The notes: generated from the letters alone by a model not told the origin. Shown: positions 36,552 to 46,458, counted from the first letter of the stretch. The stretch: DNA of 64,000 bases from Dendrosporobacter quercicolus (GCF_900104455.1 NZ_FNHB01000001.1:930001-994000), one strand, 5' to 3'. Translations and numbers: made by a program.

Positions 36552-36593
36552 ACGCGCTAAAGGGCTGTGCCTGCACACAGCCCTTTAGCGCGT
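36552..36593. terminator. Terminator after the paralogous pair
   Basis: A perfect 18-bp inverted repeat (36552-36569 and 36576-36593) with a 6-base loop. Confidence 0.75.
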
Positions 36594-36851
36594 AAAATAA
36601 TTCAATCACACGATGATTAAGCGCATTGTTCATTTGCTTTGCCTGGACTATACTAACCCCCGCGCTGCTGGGTCCTGCAGGACATCGGTTTTGCCTATGC
36701 TTGCCGGAATAAGGCCGGTGATTGGCTAACCCGCTGCAAGAAAAATATTATTGTAGAGTTGGTGCATACTATCATTTACACCGGCCACAGCGAAGAGACA
36801 AGGTGAAAATCACACGCCGGAAATACAACAAGAAGTGAGGCAATCCACATA

Positions 36852-39479
36852 ATGAATTATGTTCTCCCATTTGATGAACTGGATAAATCAAGTTTGCCTT
36901 TGGTCGGCGGCAAAGGCGCCAATTTAGCTGAGCTCAGCAGAGCAAGTTTTCCTGTGCCTGGAGGCTTCTGCATAACCACTGCCGCCTACCGGGACTTTAT
37001 CCTGACAAGCCCAGCCATAGGGCAGCTCATTCATTCGCTTGAAACCATCGACACAAATAACTTGACACAGTTGCGCCAAGCCGGCGAAATGATCCGGGCG
37101 CAGTTAACGCAATTGCCAATGCCTGAACGATTGCAGGCAGCCATTGTTCAGGCCTGGATAAATACAGGCCCGAATTATGCTTATGCGGTCCGTTCCAGCG
37201 CCACTGCTGAAGATTTGCCTACAGCTTCCTTTGCCGGCCAGCAAGATACCTATCTCAATATCAAAGGCCGCAGCGAGCTGCTGCTGCATGTGCGCAGGTG
37301 CTGGGCCTCCTTGTTTACCGACAGGGCAATTGCCTATCGGGCCAAAAACCATTTCAATCACCGTGATGTATTGCTGGCTGTTGTCGTCCAGCGGATGGTA
37401 CAGCCGGAGGTATCCGGCATTATGTTTACCGCCGACCCGGTGAACGGCAACCGCACGGTCATTTCCATCAACGCCAGTTTCGGGTTGGGAGAAGCAATTG
37501 TTTCCGGCATAGTGTCGGCTGATTTATATAAAATCAAAGCCCAAAAAATTATCCATAAACAAATTGCCGAAAAAAAAATTGCGATTTACAGCCTGGCTGA
37601 CGGCGGCACCGTGACGCAGAAACTGCCAACAGCGCAGCAGCGGCGGCAAGCGCTGAGCGATCAACAGCTGCTGGCCCTGGCTGAACTGGGCCAAAACATT
37701 CAAGCGCATTTCGCTTCTCCTCAGGATATTGAATTTTGCGTGGAAAAGGGCGGGATATTTATTGTGCAGAGCCGCCCGATTACCTCTTTATATCCGCTGG
37801 CCGATCTACCGCTGCAGCCGCTGCGCGTTCTGACCTCTTTCGGCCATGTGCAAATGATGACAGACGCCATGCCGCCTTTGGGCACTTCGATTCTGCAAAA
37901 TATTTTTTCCAAAGAACTGTGCCGGGTTGTCGGGGGAAGAATATATGGCGATTTATCCGACCTGTTGCAAAACAAACTGATTCGGAAAGTTCTTTCTAAA
38001 TCTATCGTATTTGCCAATGAGAGTATCGGCAGAGCTGTTGCCCAGGTAATTCAACGGCCGGAATTTATCCAAGGCGCGGCCAATTCGTCGTTAAGCAATA
38101 AAGCGCTGGCGGTATTAAAGCCCCTGGTCGGCAAAGCATGGAAAAATCTCTATCGCAATGACCCGCATTTGTTTAAAGAACAGGTGGAGGAATATATGGA
38201 CACCGTATTGCGGAAAGTGCGCCAGGACCTGGCCGGACTTGAAGGCCCCGCGCGTTTACTGGAAGTAAAACATCAATTGGATTATATTCTCCAGCACGTT
38301 TTTACCATCGTGCCTTATGTGTTGCCCGGTCTTCTGGCCCTGGTCATACTCAAAAACAGGCTGGTACACTGGACAGGCAGTGAGTCGGACGAATTATTGG
38401 CAAAGCTGAATAAATCCCTGCCCGGCAATATAACCAGCGAGATGGGTCTGCAGATCGGCGACTTGGCAGACTTATTGCGGCAGTTGCCGGAAGTGGCGGC
38501 CTACCTGGAGACAGCAGAGAATGCAACCTTTTACGCGGGACTTGATCAGGTATCAGGCGGTGCAACGTTTGCCGAAGCCTTTACCGCTTTCATTGAAAAA
38601 TTCGGCATGCGCTGTCCGGGTGAAATCGACTTGACGCGGCCACGCTGGAGGGAAGCGCCCGCACAACTTGCGCCGGCAATTTTAAACCATATGCGCAACG
38701 TACAGCCTCAGGAGCATCGCCGGAAATTCGTCCGGGGAGCGTTAGAGGCAAACGCGGCCAGACAGCAGATTGTAGCTAAAGTTCAGGGCAATTATTTCCG
38801 CAGCAAATTTGCCAAACGGATCATTGACGTATTCCGCTCGTCCGGCGCATTGCGCGAACATCATAAATACTTGCTGGTCAACATTATGGACGAATGCAAA
38901 AAAGCAATTGAAGCCGAAGCGGAAGTACTGGTCACCAAAGGCCTGCTGACCTGCAAAAAAGATGTATTCTATTTTACGTTTGATGAATTCCGGCAACTGG
39001 TACAAGGAGCAGCGATGCCAGCAGTAAACCAAACGCTTGCGGCCAGAAAAGAGCTTTTTGCCTGGCATAAAACGCTGCGCGCTCCAGGCGTAATGACAAG
39101 TGAAGGAGAGATTGTTATCGTTCCGCTGGAACGCAGCGGCATTCCGGCCGGTGCACTTGCCGGCAGCCCGGTTTCGGCCGGGGTTGTCCAGGGCAGGGCG
39201 CGAATTATTCTACACCCTGAACAGGCATTTTTACAGCCGGGAGAAATTCTGATCGCACCGCACACCGACCCCGGCTGGACGCCATTGTTCCACTCCGCTC
39301 GGGGGCTTGTCACTGAAGTTGGCGGCCTGATGACCCATGGGGCCGTGGTAGCGCGTGAATATGGCATTCCTGCTGTGGTAGGCGTGGACAGGGCTACCGA
39401 ATTAATCAAAAACGGCCAGACGATCCGGCTCGACGGAAATCAGGGCTTTATCGAATTGATAGGCAATGAAAATGAATAG
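36852..39479 (+). CDS. PEP synthase-related phosphotransferase, rifampicin phosphotransferase (RPH) like
   Basis: An 875-residue protein of RPH length. The ATP-grasp domain is N-terminal (LPLVGGKGANLAELSRASFPVPGGFCI, AYAVRSSATAEDLPTASFAGQQDTYLN). The central domain contains HVQMMTDAMPPLG, the type seen in RPH rather than in classical PEP synthase. The C-terminal swivel domain has the phosphorylated histidine in GGLMTHGAVVAREYGIPAVVGV. RPH transfers the beta-phosphate of ATP to rifamycins; related enzymes may act on other ansamycins or metabolites. The C-terminal 14 bases overlap the start of an MFS exporter, so the two are coupled, consistent with a resistance or product-modification pair. 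Generic PEP synthase is the alternative. Confidence 0.82.
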   Translation: MNYVLPFDELDKSSLPLVGGKGANLAELSRASFPVPGGFCITTAAYRDFILTSPAIGQLIHSLETIDTNNLTQLRQAGEMIRAQLTQLPMPERLQAAIVQAWINTGPNYAYAVRSSATAEDLPTASFAGQQDTYLNIKGRSELLLHVRRCWASLFTDRAIAYRAKNHFNHRDVLLAVVVQRMVQPEVSGIMFTADPVNGNRTVISINASFGLGEAIVSGIVSADLYKIKAQKIIHKQIAEKKIAIYSLADGGTVTQKLPTAQQRRQALSDQQLLALAELGQNIQAHFASPQDIEFCVEKGGIFIVQSRPITSLYPLADLPLQPLRVLTSFGHVQMMTDAMPPLGTSILQNIFSKELCRVVGGRIYGDLSDLLQNKLIRKVLSKSIVFANESIGRAVAQVIQRPEFIQGAANSSLSNKALAVLKPLVGKAWKNLYRNDPHLFKEQVEEYMDTVLRKVRQDLAGLEGPARLLEVKHQLDYILQHVFTIVPYVLPGLLALVILKNRLVHWTGSESDELLAKLNKSLPGNITSEMGLQIGDLADLLRQLPEVAAYLETAENATFYAGLDQVSGGATFAEAFTAFIEKFGMRCPGEIDLTRPRWREAPAQLAPAILNHMRNVQPQEHRRKFVRGALEANAARQQIVAKVQGNYFRSKFAKRIIDVFRSSGALREHHKYLLVNIMDECKKAIEAEAEVLVTKGLLTCKKDVFYFTFDEFRQLVQGAAMPAVNQTLAARKELFAWHKTLRAPGVMTSEGEIVIVPLERSGIPAGALAGSPVSAGVVQGRARIILHPEQAFLQPGEILIAPHTDPGWTPLFHSARGLVTEVGGLMTHGAVVAREYGIPAVVGVDRATELIKNGQTIRLDGNQGFIELIGNENE

Positions 39480-40821
39480 GCGCTGGTTTGTTTTCACAGG
39501 GGTTCTCCTGGGCGTAACTGCTTATATGATCATGCAGACCCTTGTTGCAACTATTCTGCCTGCTATTTCGGCCGAATTAGGCGACTCTCATCTGTACAGC
39601 TGGGTGTTTAGCGGCTACTTGCTGATGTCCACAATAACCATTCCCTTGTTTTCCAAGCTGGCTGATCTCTATGGCTACAAATCATTTTTTTTAATCGGCA
39701 TGTCCTTATTCCTGGTCGCTTCACTCCTGTGCGGTTTTGCAACTTCTCTGGCCTTTCTGGTCGCCGCCCGTCTGGTGCAGGGCATTGGCGCGGGTATGCT
39801 GGCGCCTGTGACAATGGCCTTAATCAGCATATTGTTTCCCCTTATGAAAGAACGGGCCAAAGCCATGAGTATTTTCGCCGCTGTTCAAATGCTGTCCAAT
39901 GTGCTGGGTCCAATCATCGGCAGCCTAGTTGCGGCAGCCTTAGGCTGGTCGGCCGCCTTTTTGATCGTCATCCCGTTCTGTCTGCTGTCTTTCACGATTA
40001 TCGGCTTTAGCCGGTTTGGCGCTACAGTTAAACCGGGACACACGATTCAGCAGATAGATTACCTCGGCGCTTTCCTGCTGGGCGGAGCCATCGCAATTTT
40101 CATTCAAACCTGGACTATCTTTGAGCAATCCGGCTGGACCATGACGACAACCCTGCTGTTGGTCATCAGTATTGCCATGGGCCTTGTTTTTCACAGGCAG
40201 GGCAAACGGCATCCTGATCCCATCCTGCCGCAGGACATGCTCCGGCTGCCGGCCATCTCTTTATCCAGTCTGAGCGCCCTGCTGTCAGGAACGTTAAGTT
40301 ATGGAGCCATTTTTATTTTACCGCTGTTTTCGGTTGCCGTGTTTGGCAATAACCACACCAAAGGATCTTACTTTTTGCTGCCTTGTACGCTGGGATTGAG
40401 CATAGGCGCAATGACATCAGGCTTCATGCTGCAAAAACTCTCCTGCAAATCCCTGTCTCAAATGAGTTGGTGCCTTGCGGCGGCAGGGTTTAGCGGACTG
40501 GGCGTAGTCTGTCTTTTTGCTTTGCCTGTTTCTTTCGCTTATCTTTTTGCGATCAGCATCGGCTTTGGCATTGGCAGCCTAATGCCTACATTTGTTTTGC
40601 CCGCGCAAAATGCCGCAGGTGAAAACCAACAGGCCACTGTCAGCGGTCTTATTCAGCTCAGCCGCAATCTCGGCGGCGCAATCGGCATTCCCTTACTGAC
40701 AAGCATGCTCGCAACCGTCGGGGGATCGCAGGATGAATTGTTTCGTTACGGCATTGTTTTTTTCACGTTGTCGCTGTTAAGCGCCGCAGGGTTTGGGGTA
40801 GGCAGCAAACTAAAAGTATAA
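39466..40821 (+). CDS. MFS drug-efflux-type transporter (DHA2-like)
   Basis: A 451-residue protein with about 12-14 helices. Motif A-like sequence lies in SKLADLYGYKSFF, and motif C-like sequence in ARLVQGIGAGMLAPVTMALI, typical of drug:H+ antiporters. The ATG (39466) lies inside the end of the RPH-like gene. Together they could inactivate and export one hydrophobic compound; the substrate is not identified. Confidence 0.88.
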   Translation: MKMNRRWFVFTGVLLGVTAYMIMQTLVATILPAISAELGDSHLYSWVFSGYLLMSTITIPLFSKLADLYGYKSFFLIGMSLFLVASLLCGFATSLAFLVAARLVQGIGAGMLAPVTMALISILFPLMKERAKAMSIFAAVQMLSNVLGPIIGSLVAAALGWSAAFLIVIPFCLLSFTIIGFSRFGATVKPGHTIQQIDYLGAFLLGGAIAIFIQTWTIFEQSGWTMTTTLLLVISIAMGLVFHRQGKRHPDPILPQDMLRLPAISLSSLSALLSGTLSYGAIFILPLFSVAVFGNNHTKGSYFLLPCTLGLSIGAMTSGFMLQKLSCKSLSQMSWCLAAAGFSGLGVVCLFALPVSFAYLFAISIGFGIGSLMPTFVLPAQNAAGENQQATVSGLIQLSRNLGGAIGIPLLTSMLATVGGSQDELFRYGIVFFTLSLLSAAGFGVGSKLKV

Positions 40822-40899
40822 TACAGGCGTTTATATTCATAAGCAAGCCCTTTCCGGGTAAATCTATAGGTATTAAGTACATCATGGAGGTATCCGGCG

Positions 40900-42492
40900 G
40901 TGAGCGATACAGAAATAAACAGGCAAATCTATTTTGTCGGAGGCGGCTTAGGCTCCCTTGCAGGTGCGGTTTACCTGCTCAGGGACTGTGCCTTTCCCGG
41001 TAAAAACATTCATATTTTAGAAGGAATGCCGGTCTTAGGAGGCAGCAACGATGGCGCGGGAAATGCGACAACCGGCTTTATTGCCCGGGGCGGCAGAATG
41101 CTCAATGAGGAAACTTACGAAAACTTATGGGAACTGCTTTCCTCCATCCCTTCTCTGGAATTTGAACACATGAGTGTGACAGATGAAATTCTGGCCTTTG
41201 ACCACGCCCATCCCACCCATGCCAATGCCAGACTGATTAACAAAGACCATGAAGTAATCGATGTTTTATCTATGGGTTTTAGCGATGCCGACCGTATTGC
41301 GCTTTTCAAACTAATGGTTATTGCGGAAGAAAAGCTGGACAATCTCCGGATTTCCGACTGGTTTATCAACACGCCCCACTTTTTTGAAACAAACTTTTGG
41401 TACATGTGGCAGACAACCTTTGCTTTCCAAAAATGGTCCAGTTTAATTGAGTTTAAACGTTATATGCACCGGATGATTTTCGAATACTCCCGGATACACA
41501 CACTCGAAGGAGTAACAAGAACGCGCTACAACCAGTATGAATCCATTATACTGCCTCTAAAGGCATATCTGGAGCGGTTTGATGTTGATTTCAGCTTAAA
41601 ATGCACTGTGACAGATTTGGATTTTGAAAAGGGTGAAAGCATCACCGTCGCGGCCATACGCTATGAAACTGAAGGAAAGCCGGGCATACTTCACTTAAAC
41701 AAAGCTGATTTATGCATTGTGACCAACGGCTGTATGACGGATAATTCCCGTTTGGGCAGCCTGGATAGCCCTGCTGCAGTGGCCTTGGACAGTCCCATTT
41801 CAGCTACGCTCTGGGAGAAAATCGCCGCCAAAAAGGATGGTTTGGGCAATCCCCGGAAATTCTTCGGCAGCCCCGCAGAAACCAACTGGGAATCCTTTAC
41901 GGTTACCCTGAAAGGCAACCGGCTTCTCAAGCTGATTGAAAAGTTTTCCCGCAACAAACCGGGCAGCGGCGCTTTGATGACCTTCCGGGATTCCAACTGG
42001 CTGATGTCGATTGTAGTGGCCGCCCAGCCCCACTTTAAAAATCAGCCGGAGGATATCACCATTCTCTGGGGCTATGGCTTATATACCAGTGAGAAAGGCA
42101 ATTATATCGAAAAAGCCATGCAGGACTGCACCGGCAGGGAAATTTTGCTGGAACTGCTGCACCATTTGGATTTTAGCGAAGAAATAAATGGAATTATGGA
42201 AACCGTAGTTAACGTAATTCCCTGCTATCTCCCTTACATTATTTCTATGTTCCAACCCCGCGCCAGAGGGGACCGGCCGGAAATTGTACCCAAAGGGTCA
42301 ACAAACCTCGCTTTCATCGGCCAGTTTGCGGAAATTCCGGAGGATATGGTCTTTACGGAGGAGTATTCAGTCCGCTCGGCCAGGCTCGCTGTTTATTCCC
42401 TGCTTGGCCTGGATAAAAAGATTCTGCCCGTCAGCCCTTACGGCTATGATGTCCGGGTTCTGTTAAAAGCCTTAAATGCCTCATACCGTTAA
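40900..42492 (+). CDS. ohyA: Oleate hydratase (67 kDa myosin-cross-reactive antigen family)
   Basis: A 530-residue FAD enzyme; GTG 40900 follows GGAGG. The FAD-binding motif is YFVGGGLGSLAGAVYLLRD and the family block GGSNDGAGNATTGFIARGGRML is intact, as are NFWYMWQTTFAFQKWSS and the C-terminal FIGQFAEIPEDMVFTEEYSVR. It adds water across the cis-9 bond of unsaturated fatty acids to give 10-hydroxy acids, often a detoxification step. It is monocistronic with a following terminator. The symbol follows common usage for the family. Confidence 0.93.
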   Translation: MSDTEINRQIYFVGGGLGSLAGAVYLLRDCAFPGKNIHILEGMPVLGGSNDGAGNATTGFIARGGRMLNEETYENLWELLSSIPSLEFEHMSVTDEILAFDHAHPTHANARLINKDHEVIDVLSMGFSDADRIALFKLMVIAEEKLDNLRISDWFINTPHFFETNFWYMWQTTFAFQKWSSLIEFKRYMHRMIFEYSRIHTLEGVTRTRYNQYESIILPLKAYLERFDVDFSLKCTVTDLDFEKGESITVAAIRYETEGKPGILHLNKADLCIVTNGCMTDNSRLGSLDSPAAVALDSPISATLWEKIAAKKDGLGNPRKFFGSPAETNWESFTVTLKGNRLLKLIEKFSRNKPGSGALMTFRDSNWLMSIVVAAQPHFKNQPEDITILWGYGLYTSEKGNYIEKAMQDCTGREILLELLHHLDFSEEINGIMETVVNVIPCYLPYIISMFQPRARGDRPEIVPKGSTNLAFIGQFAEIPEDMVFTEEYSVRSARLAVYSLLGLDKKILPVSPYGYDVRVLLKALNASYR

Positions 42493-42618
42493 AAGCGCCG
42501 GCGACGGATAGCAAAATACCGTCTTCTGCAGACTGAGAACTGCAAAAATAGCGCAAAAGTACTATTGATTATCTGCCAAAATGTTTCTATTATTTATATA
42601 AGCTGATTGGAATAAACC

Positions 42619-42657
42619 AAAGGCCTGTTTTGCCTAATGGCATCACCGGGCCTTTTT
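42619..42657 (+). terminator. Terminator after oleate hydratase
   Basis: AAAGGCCTG and CGGGCCTTT enclose an inner TGCC-TAAT-GGCA hairpin, with T5 following. Confidence 0.7.
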
Positions 42658-42736
42658 ATATGCTTAATTCAGTCATTCCCGCCAGGCATTCAGTGGGAGT
42701 CTTCCATAACAGCTCAACTTACAGGGAGGTATAAAA

Positions 42737-43303
42737 ATGAATCACCAAAAGTCTTCCTTCTGGCTGACAAGCCTTTTGTTGCTCCTGGGTTTTGCTTTTG
42801 CCGTGAACTACGGCTATTACACAAAAGCTTCCGCCGATGAAAGAGGGAATATATCAGTTGCAGTTTCACCAGGGAAACTGAACCAGTCCGCGCCCCTGCT
42901 CCTTGACCGCGCCAAGCAGGGTCAACCCAAGCAATGGGCTCAGCCCGACAAAATTCTGGCCCGGTATACCATCAAAAACCAAAGCCGGCAACCGCTCCCG
43001 GTAACAGTGCTTGCCAGCCGGTTTACCGTTCCGGTAACGCTCCAGTCCGGTGCGGCTACTTTCGAAAAGCCCACCGGTCAAATAAGCCGCCTGATTCCTC
43101 CCGGTCAGGCGCTGCGCGTGAATGTAAGCCTTGATCTGAGCAACGTAACGGCCCGCCAACAGCCGCTGGGGCAATTACAGGCAATTGATACCCCCAGCGG
43201 ATCCATCCTGGGTATAACGCCTGTTCATCTGGCGACTGCGCAGCCAGAGCAGCCTGCTGCGCAGGACACTTCGCATGAGCAGCACCACGGAGGCGGCAAA
43301 TGA
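42737..43303 (+). CDS. Exported protein of unknown function, first gene of a redox membrane cassette
   Basis: A 188-residue protein; ATG 42737 follows GGGAGG by 7 bases. A signal peptide or N-terminal anchor (FWLTSLLLLLGFAFAVNYGYYTKASA) precedes a predicted beta-sandwich (ARYTIKNQSRQPLPVTVLAS, RLIPPGQALRVNVSLDLS). The C-terminus is His-rich (SHEQHHGGGK) and might bind metal. It overlaps the next gene by 4 bases (ATGA). I do not recognise a family. Confidence 0.65.
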   Translation: MNHQKSSFWLTSLLLLLGFAFAVNYGYYTKASADERGNISVAVSPGKLNQSAPLLLDRAKQGQPKQWAQPDKILARYTIKNQSRQPLPVTVLASRFTVPVTLQSGAATFEKPTGQISRLIPPGQALRVNVSLDLSNVTARQQPLGQLQAIDTPSGSILGITPVHLATAQPEQPAAQDTSHEQHHGGGK

Positions 43304-44178
43304 ACAAGCTGAACCGTCCTGCCGGCTACCTCTTGGGCATCCTGTTATTTTTCGCCCCGTTTGCCTATTATCAAAAAGGGCTTAATTTCTTGCTCAACAG
43401 CAATGTGGCCGCTGAAATTCATACTTTCTGCCTGCGTATCCCCCTTTTGGATCTTCTGACGGGAACCGCGCCAAAACTGCTGTCGGTGGCAGGCATTTCC
43501 CTCTTATTATTACTGGCAAGCGCTTTTTGGATCGGTCCCTTTTTCTGCAGCCGCCTGTGCGCAAGCGGAGCTTTGCCGGAGTATCTTAGCAAACTGGTGC
43601 CAAACCGCGTTAAAATAAACTGGCAAACTACGGTACCTCCGGTACCAATCCGCTATGGATTTCTAATCGGTTATCTGCTGTCGCCGCTTCTGGCCGGAAC
43701 CATTGCCTGCTCCCTTTGTAATTACGCATTCCTGCAGTGGCTGATCATTGCCGGGGTACAGCAGAGTCCGGGCGTTCTTTCCTCCACCGCCATCATTACC
43801 GGCTTTTTATGGCTGGTGCTTTTTGGCGCTTTTGCCAAAGGCGGCCGGGGTTTTTGCAGTTACCTGTGCCCGGTCGGAGCGGTACAAAGTGCGGTACACG
43901 GCTTGGGAGCACGGCTGGGCTTCACTTACAAGCTGCGTTATCGGCAGGCTTCCTGCAGCCATTGCGGCCACTGCGTACGGATCTGCCCAATGGGCGCTTT
44001 AACCCAGGATGACTCGACCGGGCTAATATATACGATTCACAACTGCCTTACCTGCCGGCAGTGTGAAGCAGCATGCCCCCGCCAGGCAATTACTTATGGA
44101 AGGGGAGAACGAGGCTGGCTGGACAAACCGCTGACACATCACCTGCCAAATCAGGTTCCCTTGGAGGACGCAAAATGA
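43300..44178 (+). CDS. NapH/NosR/CcoG-like membrane 4Fe-4S protein
   Basis: A 292-residue protein with about five transmembrane helices. The two membrane-proximal motifs FFCSRLCASGALPEYL and GFCSYLCPVGAVQS are typical of the NapH/NosR/RdxA group. Two cytoplasmic 4Fe-4S clusters follow (CSHCGHCVRICP and CLTCRQCEAACP). It probably carries electrons across or along the membrane. Its neighbours are an exported beta protein and a tiny Cys-rich membrane protein; no nitrate, nitrite or nitrous-oxide reductase is adjacent, so the terminal acceptor is unknown. Confidence 0.85.
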   Translation: MNKLNRPAGYLLGILLFFAPFAYYQKGLNFLLNSNVAAEIHTFCLRIPLLDLLTGTAPKLLSVAGISLLLLLASAFWIGPFFCSRLCASGALPEYLSKLVPNRVKINWQTTVPPVPIRYGFLIGYLLSPLLAGTIACSLCNYAFLQWLIIAGVQQSPGVLSSTAIITGFLWLVLFGAFAKGGRGFCSYLCPVGAVQSAVHGLGARLGFTYKLRYRQASCSHCGHCVRICPMGALTQDDSTGLIYTIHNCLTCRQCEAACPRQAITYGRGERGWLDKPLTHHLPNQVPLEDAK

Positions 44179-44435
44179 TTGCAAAAATTTCTGCTTTGCG
44201 CTGGGGCCTTAGTTCAGCAGTTTTAGTCAATCTGCCGGGCCTTTTACAGCTTTCGTCCAGCGGCTGCAGCGGCCTGTGCGGCTCCTGCGGTGCAGGCTGC
44301 GCAATCGCCGGCCTGACGGCCGGCGGCTTCCTCACGCTAACCCGCTTTTACAAAAGCTTGCGGGCCAGAGTACCCATTGCCGGTAAACCAGGGGCGGCAG
44401 CCCCGCCCCCGTCTGCTATTTCGCCAAGAGCCTGA
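44175..44435 (+). CDS. Small Cys-rich membrane protein
   Basis: An 86-residue protein. ATG 44175 follows GGAGG by 7 bases and overlaps the stop of the ferredoxin-type gene (ATGA). Two hydrophobic segments surround SGCSGLCGSCGAGCAIAG, with four cysteines in twelve residues, and the tail is Pro/Ala-rich. The cysteines could bind a metal or FeS centre at the membrane and hand electrons to the preceding protein; this is inference. I do not recognise a family. Confidence 0.65.
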   Translation: MIAKISALRWGLSSAVLVNLPGLLQLSSSGCSGLCGSCGAGCAIAGLTAGGFLTLTRFYKSLRARVPIAGKPGAAAPPPSAISPRA

Positions 44436-44485
44436 ACCCAAATTAAAACTTAGTACAAAAGTCATCCTGCCGCTCGGCACGCCAA

Positions 44486-44515
44486 AAAAGCCTGTCTCTT
44501 TATGGACAGGCTTTT
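44486..44515. terminator. Bidirectional terminator between convergent units
   Basis: AAAAGCCTGTC and GACAGGCTTTT with an 8-base loop. Confidence 0.75.
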
Positions 44516-44550
44516 CAATATCTCTTGGCCTAACTGCGGCCAAACCAGCT

Positions 44551-46458
44551 TTACCGTAATAAACGCAGCCCGCTGGCAATCACCAGCAAGGTACTTCCTT
44601 CATGCCCGATCACGCCAACCGGCAGGTTGACATGTTCCAGGAAGGTACCGGCTACCAGCAGGACAACAACACTCATCGCAAAAACAATATTTTGCTTGAC
44701 AACCTGTTTCGTGCGGCGGCCCAGTGCAATCGCATCAGCAACCTTTTCAATATCATCGGCCATGAGTACAACATTGGCTGTTTCCAGCGCCACATCCGTT
44801 CCGGCGGCCCCCATAGCAATCCCTACCGCTGCGGTGGCTAAAGCCGGGGCATCATTAACTCCGTCGCCCACCATCGCAACCTTGCCATAGCTGGCGGTAA
44901 GCTTTTTAACAATCTCCACCTTCTGCTCAGGAAACAATCCGGCATATACCCAGTCGACGTCGGCTTGCTTGCCGATGGCCTGCGCCGTGGCGGAATTATC
45001 ACCGGTCAGCATAGCCACCTCAATCCCCATACGGCGCAACGCCCGGACAGCATTGCGCGCTTGCGGCCGCAGCGTGTCCTGAATGGCCAGCAGCCCCAGC
45101 AGCTGGTTTTGAGACTGAACATATATCACTGTTTTTCCTTGCTCTTCAAGCTGCCGGGCCATCTGCCGGTGCCCAGCCGACAAGACATTGTCCTCCAGAC
45201 AATCCAGACTGCCAATACGAAACTCTTCTTCATTAACCAGACCGTGAACTCCCACGCCCGGTATGGCCTGCAGTTCGGCCGCTTTAGGCAGTTCTAACCG
45301 CTTATCCTTGGCAGCCTGCACAATAGCTCTGGCAATCGGATGCTCCGATAACGTTTCCAGCGCCGCCGTAAGCCGTAACAATTCCGCCTCACTTTGCGAC
45401 AGCAGCGGGATGATATCCGTGACCTTCGGTTTTCCTTCTGTCAGTGTACCGGTTTTATCAAAAGCAACAACCTTAATATCCCCGATATTTTCGAGATGAA
45501 CGCCGCCTTTAAATAAAATCCCTTTGCGGGCGCCATTGGAAATCCCGGATAATATGGCCGGCATAATCGACGAAACCAAGGCGCACGGCGATGCGACCAC
45601 CAGAAAAATCATTGCCCGGTACACGGTCTTATCCCAGGTCCAGCCAAATGCGTAAGGCGGTATGACCAGCAACAGCAGCGCAGCAACAATAACAACCCTG
45701 GCGTAAACACGTTCAAATCTTTCCACAAACAACTGACTGGGCGGCATTTCACTCTGCGCTTCCTGGACCAAGCGGATAATTCTGGCCAGCAGTGTTGCTT
45801 CCGCCGGCTTAGTTACTGCAATGGTTAAAGCCCCCTGCCCATTGATCGTCCCGGCAAAAACTTCATCGCCACAGGCTTTATCCACCGGAATGGATTCACC
45901 GGTAATAGAAGCTTGATCGACGGCGGAATAGCCTTGCTGAATCACCCCGTCCGCCGGAATGCGTTCTCCCGGTTTAACCAGCACCAGATCCCCGGGCTGC
46001 AATTCCTCCACCCTGATACGCGACTCGTTATTGTCACGTAAAATCAGCGCCGTTTCAGGACGCAATTTCATAATAGAACGAATATCCTGGTTGGTTTTCT
46101 CCATGGTATAGCCTTCCAGTGCGCCACTTAACGCGAAAATTAAAATTAAAATTGCTCCATCCTGCCAATAACCAATACTGGCCGCCCCAACAGCGGCAAC
46201 AATCATCAGCAAATCAACATCCAGGTCGCGCTCCTGGATGAGCGTTTGCAGCCCTTCCCACGCTTTACGGTAACCGCCGATCACATAGGCGGCAATATAC
46301 AGACAAATCTCCAGCGGCTCCCAGCCTTTCGTACCTGCGTACCATGCCAGTAAAACCAATACGGCGCTTACCGCCGTTGTCAGGGCTGCCCCGTGCCGTT
46401 CCCAAACCCCCTGCACCGCTCGCTCACGCTGTATGGCAGCCACAGCTTCCCCGTTCAT
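44551..46458 (-). CDS. P1B-4-type heavy-metal ATPase
   Basis: A 635-residue P-type ATPase; ATG 46458 follows AAAGGAG. There is no N-terminal HMA domain. The membrane metal site is SPCALVSS rather than CPC, and the last helix has HEGSTLLVIASG; SPC plus HEGS defines subgroup P1B-4 (Co, Fe or Ni export, e.g. CoaT and PfeT). Catalytic motifs are complete: TGESIPVDK, DKTGTLTEGKP and MVGDGVNDAPAL. Given the Fur-linked genes in this window, iron efflux is an attractive but unproven role. The MarR gene upstream is separated by an intergenic repeat. Confidence 0.93.
   Translation of the reverse strand: MNGEAVAAIQRERAVQGVWERHGAALTTAVSAVLVLLAWYAGTKGWEPLEICLYIAAYVIGGYRKAWEGLQTLIQERDLDVDLLMIVAAVGAASIGYWQDGAILILIFALSGALEGYTMEKTNQDIRSIMKLRPETALILRDNNESRIRVEELQPGDLVLVKPGERIPADGVIQQGYSAVDQASITGESIPVDKACGDEVFAGTINGQGALTIAVTKPAEATLLARIIRLVQEAQSEMPPSQLFVERFERVYARVVIVAALLLLVIPPYAFGWTWDKTVYRAMIFLVVASPCALVSSIMPAILSGISNGARKGILFKGGVHLENIGDIKVVAFDKTGTLTEGKPKVTDIIPLLSQSEAELLRLTAALETLSEHPIARAIVQAAKDKRLELPKAAELQAIPGVGVHGLVNEEEFRIGSLDCLEDNVLSAGHRQMARQLEEQGKTVIYVQSQNQLLGLLAIQDTLRPQARNAVRALRRMGIEVAMLTGDNSATAQAIGKQADVDWVYAGLFPEQKVEIVKKLTASYGKVAMVGDGVNDAPALATAAVGIAMGAAGTDVALETANVVLMADDIEKVADAIALGRRTKQVVKQNIVFAMSVVVLLVAGTFLEHVNLPVGVIGHEGSTLLVIASGLRLLR

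Noticed and set aside
36780-36851. Cobalamin-riboswitch-like GGTGAAAATCACACGC before the RPH-like gene
   Set aside because: The rest of the B12 box and its surrounding conserved stems are absent; similarity is only a few bases.
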